Shown here: positions 52,220 through 61,800 of the stretch, one piece after another
How positions within the stretch are numbered: position 1 is the first letter of the stretch
How the letters are laid out: every line of letters starts with the position of its first letter
Notes under the pieces: generated by a model
What the model was told of the DNA's origin: nothing
Databases searched by the model: none
Seen by the model: only the letters and a program-made list of their open reading frames with translations
Position numbers and translations under genes: made by a program
Assembly (NCBI GenBank): GCA_963575745.1
Contig: CAUYUJ010000836.1
Location: 529,799-593,798 of the forward strand
Source of the DNA: Prorocentrum cordatum
Taxonomy: Eukaryota; Sar; Dinophyceae; Prorocentrales; Prorocentraceae
DNA length: 64,000 bases
Direction: 5' to 3'

Positions 52220-52710
52220 ATCCCAGCATCTGACAGGTCAGTTATGTCCAATAACTCAATGATGGCCTCGTTCTTCGGATGGCGGAGTAGCGAGAGTAGC
52301 GAACTTCAAGTTCCGCCGCAAAGTGCCGTCCACTCTGGCTGGAAATACTCAGGGTCTCTCAGCCGCCGTGGCGGAGGTAGAATATCTGCAGGCTTTGTAT
52401 CGCGACGTGTTGTTCAGAGATGTGGACGTGCCAGAGTGTAGGCGTGTTGCAGGACCGTTCACTCTTGTTCTCCGTCGAGACTGTAGTCTAGGTAGCCGCC
52501 GGGACCAGGTCCACGTCGTGGACGTGGCACCAAAGAAGGTACCGCCTCTGCCAAGGACAGGAGACCTGCGCTGGACCTCGCGATAATTTGCGAGTCCCTC
52601 GAGGGAGCACAGGGCCGGGTGCGTCGGATACCCCGCGGCCGTATGCCAGTAGACGCCATGTCCAAATATGACATTACCAAGTGTAACGCAGCCCTCTTCG
52701 AGTTACGAGC
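52220..52710 (+). pseudogene. Copia RNase H remnant
   Basis: In mixed frames, 52,300-52,440 reads VPSTLAGNTQGLSAAVAEVE then YLQALYRDVLF, matching the part of copia RNase H that holds the catalytic Glu. 52,640-52,720 reads PVDAMSKYDITKCNAALFEL, the family's usual final block (LxDALSK-like). At least two frameshifts. Confidence 0.65.
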
Positions 52711-53125
52711 CAGGGGAAGATAGTTCTCGTGGGCGAGGGCCCATCGGTGGAGAGGAGGAGGACCGCATCATAGCTGAAGAGCCGATTGCAGTCCGCGCCC
52801 CGGAGAGAGTTCGAGTCCAGGTCTGCCATAATCACTTGGGAAGAGTTGCGCCATCCTGGTCGGGATCAGTGAGTGGTCGGTGGTGGTGGTGGTGGTCCTC
52901 CGTCCTCTCCCCGCTCTTTTCCCCCTCAACCTTCCATTTCTCCACTTTCCTCGGCCGGGCGGCCGGACAGAAGAGTGGAAAAGGATAAGTAATTAGTGTG
53001 TTTCTTTGCTGGCGGACATCAGTAGCATGCTACTCGGAAGGGTGCCAGGAAAGTCGCCGTGCTGCATTTACCACATGTCTCGTATCATCCATGCGACGGC
53101 TGAACCTAGGAGTAATTGTGACGAG

Positions 53126-53240
53126 TGCGCGAGAATTCTTGGTTTTCAACGGTAGATTCAGCCCAGGGATTGTGGTCAATTTGTATTGTTGTTCGCCTTC
53201 TGGCTCAAGTGGGACACATTTCCTATTTTTCTGCTGCCAC
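53126..53240 (+). repeat. 3' LTR of the decayed copia element
   Basis: See 46,975-47,090. It ends in GCCAC. Confidence 0.75.
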
Positions 53241-53589
53241 GCCGGGCGTCTGGTGGAACTTTTCTGGTGGCTGCCGGGTTGGGTCAAAGACTCACTAGAA
53301 ACCCACAAGAAAAACCTTGCAAACACATCCAAACTACGTAACATGTGGCACGCCGTGCACCCTCGCAGCAACCACACGGGGCGGCGGATCGAAGACGCCT
53401 ACGGCGAATCACCGCCGCCCCCTGCCATGTGGAAACACGTAAATGTGTGGCCGAACGTTTTGGTCAGAGCTCAGCCACGCTCCCGGACTGTGTCTTCCCC
53501 AGCAGGTGTGGGATCTCTGCGGGGAATATTCGGGTGAGGAAGAGGACGAAAGGAGGAAAAAGGAGGAGGAAGAGGAGGAGGAAGCCTGT

Positions 53590-53760
53590 TGGGAGCCTTT
53601 GGGGCGGTTCCTGGCGGCCTCCTGAAGGTTCTCGGAGGCCTCCTTGGGGTTGTTTGGGGGCAGGCGTTGTGCGATCTCCGCTCGTCTTGTGCGTTCCTGG
53701 CCCGTATGACGCCGTCCGAAGCCGTCTTGGAAACCTCTTTGGGCCGACTTGGGGCCCTCT
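53590..53760 (+). repeat. Degenerate repeat family R
   Basis: GGCGGTTCCTGGCGGCCTCC-type units leading directly into the family A element. Confidence 0.6.
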
Positions 53761-53762
53761 TT

Positions 53763-54000
53763 CGACGGCGAGCGAGGGGGGAAGTGACTAAGGAAAAAGC
53801 CTTTTCAGATGGTTCGGAAGTCCCCAAGCCTTCTGAGAAAGTTTCTAAGCCTTCCCCGAAGTTCCCAGGCCTTCTGAGAAGTTTTCTTAGCTGTCCCCGA
53901 AGACACTACGTACTTCTCAGAAGGCGCGAGGGCTGCTGAGAAGTACCGCCTCTTTCTGAGAAGGCCTTTTCCGTCTCACTTCCCCCCCTCGATCGCCGCC
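53763..54000 (+). mobile_element. Family A inverted-repeat element, best copy (238 bp)
   Basis: Left terminus 53,763-53,787 (CGACGGCGAGCGAGGGGGG plus AAGTGA) and right terminus 53,976-54,000 (TCACTTCCCCCCCTCGATCG plus CCGCC) are inverted with only a few differences. The interior is a chain of imperfect CTTCTGAGAAG palindromes separated by 20-40 bp, so the whole element can fold. No coding capacity. A target duplication is not obvious. Flanked on both sides by R repeats. Confidence 0.85.
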
Positions 54001-54004
54001 AGGG

Positions 54005-54440
54005 GCGCTTCAGGCTGTCTTTGAGGCCATGTTGGGCGTCTTAGAGGTCTCCTGGGCAGTCTCGTCTCGGAGGCCCGAAGAGGCCCTCCTGGAGGTCCTC
54101 TTGGAGGCCGCTTGGGCGTTCTTGGGGCCATTTTGGTGGCCTCTCGTTGGGCCGTATTGAGACGGAAAGCCAAAAAGGAGCAAACGCCAAACCCCAAAAA
54201 CAATTGACAAATCCATGATGTTAGCCTCTTCGGGCCTTTTTGGAGAGGGCTCTTGCGTTGTCTTGGGACAGTATTGGGGGCCTCGTGGGCCCTCTTGGGC
54301 TATTTTTGGGCCATGTTAGGCCATCTTGGGCGCAGTTCGGCCCATCTTCGAGACATCTTGGGGCCATCTTGGTTGGGCTCGCTTGGGACCATCTTAGCCG
54401 TCTTGGGGGCATCTCGGAGGCCATCGAGGCACCCTTGGCG
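54005..54440 (+). repeat. Degenerate repeat family R
   Basis: GGCCATGTTGGGCGTC- and GGGGCCATCTTGG-type units. An A-rich interruption at 54,160-54,205. Confidence 0.75.
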
Positions 54441-54539
54441 GCGAGTTCTCTGGCGTTTTCCTCCCTTGCGTAGCCTTCCGGATGGCCAGGGCATGAGGCC
54501 GAAGGTCCCTGGGAACTAAGATAATTACATGACGTCCAT

Positions 54540-54623
54540 CAGCATTGAGTCGGCCTGTCCCTCTACAGGAGGAATGTTCAAAAGGAGGAAATTCTTCACG
54601 CTTCGCGTATCCCCACCAGCCCA
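54540..54623 (+). repeat. Family B left end next to a family H motif
   Basis: GTCGGCCTGTCCCTCTACAG plus GAGGAATGTTC (54,549-54,580) matches the left end of family B. Directly after it, CCCCACCAGCCCA (54,611-54,623) is the H motif in reverse. No right B end follows. Confidence 0.55.
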
Positions 54624-54795
54624 TCTCAAAACAGCAACTCTAGCGAAGCATGCCGACAGTCGTGTTTTTCAGGCGTGTTTCCGCCTGCCCCCGCATATCT
54701 CCCCTGTTCCTCCTTCCTCCCGCCTCCTTGTACATCCTCCTTGTGGTGGGAGCGGGAGAAGGACGAGGCGGAGGAGGAGGGAGAGAAAGCGCTCC

Positions 54796-54990
54796 TCGTG
54801 GTTTGAGTCGTTTGGGGTTTCTCGTCCTGGTGTGAGTCGTTCGGGCCCTTCTTCCTGGTGTGAGTCGTTCGGGCTCTTCGTGGTGTGAGTCGTTCGGGCT
54901 CTTCGTCCTGGTGTGAGTCGTTCGGGCTTCTCGTGGTGTGAGTTGTTCGGGCCCCTCGTCCTGGTGTGAGTCGTTCGGGCCCCTCCTCCT
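54796..54990 (+). repeat. GTGTGAGTCGTTCGGGC minisatellite
   Basis: Seven units of about 22-30 bp, GTCCTGGTGTGAGTCGTTCG then GGCYCTTC, some lacking GTCCT. Confidence 0.88.
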
Positions 54991-55034
54991 GCCCGTCCAG
55001 AAACGACGCCCAGGCGAGTAGAGGGTCGTCCTGA

Positions 55035-55180
55035 TGGGTTTTTCGGCGTCTTGGGTGCCTCGGGGGGGCCTCTTTGGGCCGTTTGGGATCCTCTTGGGGG
55101 CCTCCTGGGGGCCTCTTGGGGCCATCTTGGGGCCTCTTGGTGCCTCCTGGGCGCTTCTTGGGGCCATCTTGGAGGAAATC
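55035..55180 (+). repeat. Degenerate repeat family R
   Basis: GGGGGCCTCTTGGGGCCATC-type units. Confidence 0.7.
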
Positions 55181-55184
55181 GATC

Positions 55185-55375
55185 AAAGAAGAGGGGAGCT
55201 TTAATTAGCGCTGCCCCCTCAGAAGGCCAAAATGGGGCCAAAACCGTAGTAAAATCAATGCTTTTGGCTTGAAAGAAGAGGGGAGCTTTAATTAGCGCTG
55301 CCCCCTCAGAAGGCCAAAATGGGGCCAAAACCGTAGTAACATAAATGATTTTGGCTTCAAAGAAGAGGGGAGCAT
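55185..55375 (+). repeat. 87-bp tandem repeat, 2.2 copies
   Basis: Units start at 55,185, 55,272 and 55,359 with AAAGAAGAGGGGAGC. The first two are nearly identical, and the third is truncated. Confidence 0.92.
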
Positions 55376-55479
55376 TTTTCTGCCTCCCCCCGTCGGGGCC
55401 AGAATCCTCGTGAGGGGTGTCGTTTTTTAGCCCTCCCAGGAGTCGAACAAGACCCCTCCAACCACCCGCGGGGCGCCTT

Positions 55480-55600
55480 CTCCGGGCCCAGGGGGAGGGG
55501 GGAGGGGGAGGGGTAAACCCCTCCCCGAAGGGGAAGAAGGGGGGTTGAGAACAGAGCGGGCTCTCTAAACCACTCACGCCCAAAGGGCTGGTGGGATTAG
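55480..55600 (+). repeat. Dispersed repeat family H, copy 3
   Basis: Matches 26,031-26,101 ('ccccgaaggggaaga', 'ctaaaccact', AAAGGGCTGGTGGG) and 43,916-44,060. Confidence 0.6.
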
Positions 55601-55647
55601 CCTGGCGAAGGACCCAACCATATGCAGTTGTGGGAATCGCATTCGGG

Positions 55648-56240
55648 GGAGCTCCCTATGGGGCCACGAAGCGCTGTGCTGGGTGTGGCGGGCGCATGCG
55701 CCCCCCTCCACTGGGGCCTTCGGTGGAGCTCCCCATGGGGCCACGAAGCGCTGTGCTGGGTGTGGCGGACGCATGCGCCCCCCTCAACTGGGGTCTTCGG
55801 TGGAGCTCCCTATTGGGACACGAAGCGCCGTGCTGGGTGTGGCGGACGCATGCGCCCCCCCCCCCTGGGACCTTCGGTGGAGCTCCCTATGGGGCCACGA
55901 AACGCTGTGCTGGGTGTGGCGGACGCATGCGCCCCCCTCCGCTGGGGCCTTCGGTGGAGCTCCCTATGGGGCCACGAAACGCCGTGTTGGGTGTGGCGGA
56001 CGCATGCCCCCTGCCCCCCCCCCCCCCACACTGGGACCTTCGGTGGAGCTCCCTATGGGGCCACGAAGCGCTGTGCTGGGTGTGGCGGACGCATGCGCCC
56101 CCCCCCCCACACTGGGGTCTTCGGTGGAGCTCCCTATGAGGCCACGAAACGCTGTGCTGGGTGTGGCGGACGCATGCGGGCTGTGCCACTGGGACCTTCG
56201 GTGGAGCTCCTTATGGGGCTACGAAACGTGTGAGAGGTGT
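55648..56240 (+). repeat. 77-bp tandem repeat, about 7.5 copies
   Basis: Units begin GGAGCTCCCTATGGGGCCAC at 55,648, 55,725, 55,802, 55,879, 55,956, 56,045, 56,126 and 56,203. The spacing is 77 bp except where a C-run has expanded (89 and 81). Each has the palindrome GCGCATGCGC or a variant. 77 is not a multiple of three, so the three long forward frames simply rotate the same sequence and are not genes. Confidence 0.95.
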
Positions 56241-56254
56241 GCCGAGAGCAAAGG

Positions 56255-56345
56255 CAAGGAGGGGGAGGAGGGAGGAGGGGGAGGAGGGAGGAGGGAGGAG
56301 GGAGGAGGGCGGAGGGGGAGGAGGAAGGAAGGAAGGAGGAGAGAC
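56255..56345 (+). repeat. GGAGGAGGGA-rich tract
   Basis: Impure GGAGG repeats. Confidence 0.85.
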
Positions 56346-56479
56346 GCGGGGCACGGTCTCTTCAAAACGAGGGCCCAACACCACAGGATGGTTGGGAACA
56401 AAATAGTCTGGGGACGATTCTTCGATTATTTGTTTTGCAATATTTGTTTTTTTGGGGCTATTTTGAAGTCTTCGTCCAA

Positions 56480-56508
56480 GATCCGCCCGTAGGGGGACAC
56501 GCCCGACC
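56480..56508 (+). repeat. Family B right end, single
   Basis: GATCCGCCCGTAGGGGGACA plus CGCCCGAC matches the right terminus of family B. AT-rich sequence precedes it, as inside family B, but no left end is recognisable. Confidence 0.55.
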
Positions 56509-56639
56509 TAAGTCTAGCACGCCGTACACCCCTGAGGCACGCCAACAGGGGGCGGCGGATTCAGTGGCCTCCGGCCCCACCCGCCCCTTGTGCCTGAGTT
56601 GTGGGCCGGAATTCTCGCAGATGTATCTCGGTAGGCATA

Positions 56640-57010
56640 CCAGAAGCCTGCCTGGGGCCTCTTTGGGATCTTCTGATGGCCTCTTTGGGGCTCATTGGAG
56701 CTCTCTTTGGGTTCCGTGTGGGCCTCTTGGGGGCCTCTGGGGCCTCTTGGCTGTCCCTTGGGACCTGCTGGCGCTCTCAAAACGTCCGTTCGGGTTCCCC
56801 TCCTGGGCCCTTCTTGGGGTCGTCTTGGGGACCTCCTGGGCCCTCTGGGGCCCTCTGGGCCGTCCTGGGAGCGAGCTTGAGGACTTGTTGGGCTGTCTTG
56901 GGCTCTCTTTTAGGCCGCAACGGCGAGTCACTGATTGGAGCCTCTTGGGCCTGCCCTCAGGGCCCAAGGCGGCCCAAGAGGCGCCCGAGATGCCGCCAGG
57001 ATGGTCCCTG
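56640..57010 (+). repeat. Degenerate repeat family R
   Basis: GGGGCCTCTTTGGGATC-type units. The last part (56,950-56,990, GGCCCAAGGCGGCCCAAG) is in reverse orientation. Confidence 0.72.
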
Positions 57011-57278
57011 GGACCATCTCAGGCCGTGCTGGGAGTGTGGAATCCAAACCTCGCTCCCGATGCCTCCAGAAAAGTTGCGCGAGCCGCACCGAGAGCGCCC
57101 CAGGGCGTCCAGAACTCAGTCGCTTGGCCCCTAAAAAGAATATCCGCAACACTCAGCACATAGAGCCCGAAGGGACCTGGGGACACTCCGCGCCGCTAAG
57201 TGCACACGGCGCAGTGGCGGACTTACCCCACTTCTTTATTGGTACTGTACGCTCCGCGACGGATTGTTGAACTCCGAC
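57011..57278. other. No supported gene; possible upstream region of the 57279 start
   Basis: A short CCCCACTTCTTTATTG pyrimidine patch lies about 45 bp before ATG 57279. No clear acceptor AG is directly in front of the ATG. Confidence 0.4.
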
Positions 57279-57460
57279 ATGGCGTTTCGCCCCCTCTTCC
57301 TGGCGGTCCTCATCGCATCCACGCGCAGTGCGAATGCCCTCGAGGCCGAGACCTCAGCGGAGGCCAGCCAGTCCATGGCGACCGCGGGGAGGACACACGG
57401 CGGCAAGGCCGACCTCAAGGTCGATCCATACTTCTGCGACATATGCGAAGGGTTCGGGCC
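57279..57460 (+). CDS. Possible first exon: signal peptide and CxxC
   Basis: ATG 57279 opens MAFRPLFLAVLIASTRSANA, a good signal peptide with likely cleavage after A-N-A. A Glu/Ala/Ser-rich mature start, HGGKADLKV and then DPYFCDICEG follow. Beyond about 57,460 the frame becomes Pro/Gly-rich with R-type repeat (GGGGCCATCTTGGG), so the exon must end before that. AAG|GT at 57,417-57,421 and AAG|GC at 57,408-57,412 are candidate donors. The plan (MAF, signal peptide, short spacer, CxxC) parallels the start at 38534, though sequence identity is low. A secreted or ER protein is likely; family unknown. Confidence 0.45.
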
Positions 57461-57593
57461 TCCTGCCGCCATCCCCCCCCTTGGGCGGAGCCATCTTGGG
57501 GCCATCTTGGGACCACCTCGGGTCGCTTCGTGTTTTTTGTTGGCCACCCAGGGGCCTGGTGTCGAAGAAGAAAAAACGGCACACTAATAAATT

Positions 57594-57729
57594 TTTGGCG
57601 CTCCGCGCGAATTTCCTGGATGCGCGCTGGAGCGCCCTGGCGGCGCCTCTGGCGCCGCCCCTGGCGCGCTCCGTGCGCCAGGGAGAGGGGCCCAGCGCGG
57701 ATCCAAGAAATTCGCGCGCAGCGCCAAAA
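57594..57729. mobile_element. Foldback element family E, best copy (136 bp)
   Basis: Left arm 57,596-57,630 (TTGGCGCTCCGCGCGAATTT, then CCTGGATGCGCGCTGG) is inverted at 57,691-57,726 with about three mismatches over 34 bp. The loop contains a second hairpin GGCGGCGCCTCTGGCGCCGCC and a third around GGCGCGCTCCGTGCGCC. Related copies are at 4,010 and 35,225. Confidence 0.8.
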
Positions 57730-58860
57730 GTTTATGTTTATGCCGTTTTTTCGATTCCTATGGTGGGCGCACCTTGGGGGGACCATGGGCGCACCTCAAG
57801 ATATCAATGTCCCTCGAGCGAGACGAACACAACGATGGCTCAAGCAGGCACGCGACAGCACGAGATGAAGCAGATTCAAAGCAGCGCTTCTGCAGCACGC
57901 ACAGCTCACGGCACCACCGGTCGAGAACATCCGCCTCTGCACCCGAGGGCCCTGGCCCGCCCGCGCCAGTTCCAAGCCCCGCCGCGCAGCCGAGAGTGGC
58001 GCGCTTTGCTCTGCTCTGCTCTGCTCTGCTGTCTTTGGGGTTATCTCTGACAACGCTGGGTTTACACTGGGCACCCTTGGGGCCTTCTGGGGCGCTCTTG
58101 TGGGCATCTTGGGGCCGGTCCTGGGCCTTGTAAGGCCATCTCGACTGATGTTTGGCGGAGTCCTCTGGCCTCTGGCGGCAGCCTTCGCGCTCCCGAGGCC
58201 ACCATTCCGCATCCATGATTGCAGACGCGCGCCACCAGTCAGCCAGCAAGGCAGCCCAGCCCAACTGCCAGCCATCTATGTCAGCCAGCCAACCGACATG
58301 ACAATAAACCAACCAAGCGATCTACTGGGACCATGCAAGCAATCTCCGGGGGAGCTAGCGGCAGAGGGCGAAACCCTCGATATATAGTTGCCGCCCGCCT
58401 TTTCTTCCAAGAGGGTTTCACAAAGACCCGATGACGCCCCAGGATATACCCAGCATTGCCTACATGGCCTCCGGAACACACACGCGTTGCGCAAGGGATT
58501 TCGGCCCCGGGAACGCGCATCTGTTTCGTTTGCAAGGGATTGGCCCCAGGAACACGGATGCTCACCAAACAGCGCTTGGGATTCTCACTTCTGATCTTAG
58601 GAATTGGGCCTGTCTGTCGGTCTGACGGCTATGTTGCTGCCGTCGCCGTCCCGTCGCCGCTTTCGCCGCTCGTCGCCGCCGTTAGATAGCACGTAGATTT
58701 GTTTGAATACTTTTGCGTTTCTTCGCTTCGCATTTTTTTGCATCGCGGTGCGTTTTTGTGTTTTGCTTTGCAGTATGTTGCGCTGCGTTGTATGAATTTG
58801 CATTGCTTGCTACCAATATCGTACATTATCTCATCACGTATACATTCCCCTTCTCTAGAA
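57730..58860. other. No supported gene
   Basis: 57,834 opens a frame MAQAGTRQHEMKQIQ without other support. CTCTG repeats lie at 58,005-58,030 and a short R stretch at 58,055-58,150. 58,690-58,810 is TTTGCGTTTT-rich. Confidence 0.4.
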
Positions 58861-61800
58861 AAGACTTCGGACCCCCCGCCCCTGCTTTAACGGTGCACCT
58901 TTTTGTGCTGCAAGTTACACGTGATTCTGGCCCATCGTCAATCCTAATGATGAGCTCATACCATCCCAGCCCTGCCGGGTTCGACCCCCCCCCCCCTGTC
59001 ATCCCTGGCAACACATATTATGCGCGCGCATTCGTTTACCAACAGTTATCAGCTGTCATGACCCCCCTTGCAAAGAAAGAGCCGAAGTGCACGCGCGCGC
59101 GTCGTCGCGCGCGCATGCCGCAATCCTTCAAAAGTTCTCGGTTCCGGAGAGATTTCAAAATCGAATGTCCAACAAACATAGACAACATGGTTTTGCATCA
59201 CTAGTTTTGCAACAAAAGCGCGCGTTTTTGCGACTTCTGAATGAAACCGCAGGTTCTTGTTTTCAACATTTTCAGGCAATGCTACCAAACGGGCATCGCG
59301 CGCGCATGTCGAATTCGTTCGAACGCCCACGCACGCGCGCCGCCGCGATAATCCTTTGCAACAGCGCGGGGCGAAGCGCGCGCGCTCGCGTCGTCGCAGC
59401 CGCCCGCCGCATTTGTTCAGGAACATTCGGCTTCGCACCGACTCCAAAACCGAACGCCCCCAAAACATTCGAAAACATATGGCTTCGCAACGTCAGTTTT
59501 CAAAAGAAGCTTGCGCGAGCGACCGTGTGAATTCTTGAAACAAACCACCGTTTTGTTTGTCCGGGGCGTTCGTGAAATTTTGCCAAACCGGGCCGTTTGC
59601 GCCGCGCGCAGAGATCATTCGCGCGCCCTTGCGCGCGCACTGGGGGGTAGCACGATCCGCGTGAAATAACAGCATGCGGGCCACTCGCGCGTCGGCCGCG
59701 CGCGCGTGTCGAACTCTGTTCAGAACCTTCATCGCCGACGCGAGGGCGCCGTCGTCGTCGCCGGCGCGATCGGCATCGGCGCCCACGCTGGCCGCGCCAT
59801 CATCGGCGCGAACATCGTTGCCAGCGTCGCTATGACCCATCGCTACTACCGTTGTCGGCGTCGCAATGAGGCCGCCCAAGTCGCCGACTCGCAGTGGAAT
59901 GCCCGCTGGGGTGCGCCCAGTTGTCAGCGCCACCGCGGCCGCGTCGGTCGCGCCAAACTAGCTGGCCGCTGCGCGCGCCTGGGTTTGCGCGCCCGCGAAG
60001 GTGCACCAGCCAACGCCAAGCGTGCGTCGCAATCGCCACCGCATGGGCTTTGCAAGCCGAGTTGCGGGTGGGTGGGTGGGGCGTTGGCAAGAGCATGGGA
60101 TGCGCCAACTCGTCGGGTAGAATCAATAGCACCGCGTGTATTGCACAACGTGGATTGCGCAGAGCGCGCGCCGCAGACCCTACCCTCCCTCCCCCCCCCG
60201 GACTTGCGGGCCCCCCCCTTGCGCAGCGCAGTGTGCTCGCGAATTTGGCCCATCGTCCATCCCAAACATGAATGCATGCCATTCAAGCCGAGCTGGCATC
60301 GCCCCCCCCCCCCCCCCCGCCATTTTCGGCAACGCATACTATGCGCGCGCACTCGCGCATCAACATTCAGCAGTTTTGTTTGCAGGAGTTCCCTAGCACT
60401 TCAAAAACGGGACGAAGTGCGCTCGCGCGCCATCGCGCGAGCGTGCCGAAATCCTTCCCAAACCTTCGGTTTCGTAGGGGTTTCACACTCGAGTGTCCAA
60501 TAAACATATAAAAGCACAGGACTTCGCATCTCTAGTTTTCAAAAATGCTTGCGCGTGCGGTCTCGCGAATTCTTGAAAGAACCATCGGGGTTTCAACATG
60601 TTCAGGAAATGCAACCCAGCGGGCCTTGCGCGCGCGTCGAAATCTCACGAGCGCCCCCGCGCGCGTGCCGTCGCGATTATCCCTTGCAACGAATGCGACG
60701 AAGTGCGCGCGCGTCGTCGCGCGCGTGCCAGAATCCGTCAAACATTCGGTTGCGTAGCGATGTTAGAACCGAGTGTCCAAACACAAATATCAACACTTGG
60801 TTTCGCAACATCAGTTTTCAAAAATGCTTGCGCTCGTGATCTTGTAAATTCTTGAGAGAACCATGAGTGTTTCAGCGTTTTCACGAATTCTGCCCAGCGG
60901 GCTTCCGGCGCCGCATGCCGAAGTCATCCGCGCGCCTTGGCGCGCGTGCTCTCGGGGCGCGATCCGCGTCAAATAACGCCACGCGGGCCACTCGCGCGTC
61001 AGCTGCGCGCGCATGTCGAGCACTTTCCAAAATCTTCATCACCGACGCGAGGGCGCCGTCATCGTCGCCGGCGCGATCAGCATCGGCGCCCGCGCTGGCC
61101 GCGCCGTCGTCGATGCCGACATCGCCGCCGGCTTCGTCGCCATCAACATCGCGTCTACCGTTGTCGACATTGCCATGGTACCGCGCCCGCCGAATTCGCC
61201 GACTCGCACTGAAGTGCCCGCTGGGATGCGCCCGGCAGTCGGCGCCGCTGCGGCCGCGTCGGTCGCGCCAGACTAGCTGGCCGCTGCGCGCGCGCGCCCG
61301 GGCTGTCCCGGCCGCAGAGATGCACCGGCCAACGCTGGGCATGCGTCGCCATCGCCGCCGCGCGGGCGTTGCAAACCAAGTCGCGAGTGCGCTGGCGGGC
61401 GGGGTGTTTGCAAGGGCATATGCATGGTTCTCCTTTTGAGATATATATATATATATATTATATATATATATATATAGCCCCCCCCCGGGCATGATCCCCC
61501 CCCGCGTCGCACCGCAATTTGCGTGTGATGCTGACCCGCCGCCCACCCCAAATATGAATTCATGCCTCCCCAGCCAAGCTGGCTTCCGCCCCCTCCGCCA
61601 CCCTTTGAAAAATGCCAACGCTTTCGCTTTTCAAAAATCATCGCTTTCCACAATCCTCCGCGGAAGAATGAGATGAAGTGCGCGCGCGCGCGCGCCTTCA
61701 AAAATCGTCGATTTCGCAAGGGTTTCAAAATTTAGCGCCCAACGAACATATAGAAGACAGGTTTTCGCAGCGCGGGTTTTCAAGGAGAGCTTGCGCGCGC

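Larger units (their letters stand above)
46975..53240 (+). mobile_element. Old, decayed copia-type LTR retrotransposon
   Basis: Two direct repeats of about 115 bp (46,975-47,090 and 53,126-53,240) flank gag, protease, RT and RNase H remnants in copia order. A TTGGTAGCGGAGC primer site lies one base after the first repeat. The LTRs differ at many positions (roughly a fifth to a quarter by eye), and the coding region is scattered over all three frames, so this insertion is far older than the one at 12,691. No target duplication could be read. A family C element (49,806-50,033) sits inside. I could not find an integrase, which may have been lost. Confidence 0.8.

Noticed and set aside
52998-53537. 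179-codon plus-strand frame
   Set aside because: It reads through the 3' LTR of the decayed copia element; composition is explained by the LTR.
55591-56492. Three overlapping open frames of 182-269 codons
   Set aside because: They are the same 77-bp repeat read in rotating frames.
58977-58993. tRNA-like B-box (GGTTCGACCCC) in the large array
   Set aside because: No A-box at the right distance and no cloverleaf could be drawn; the motif ends in a C-run.
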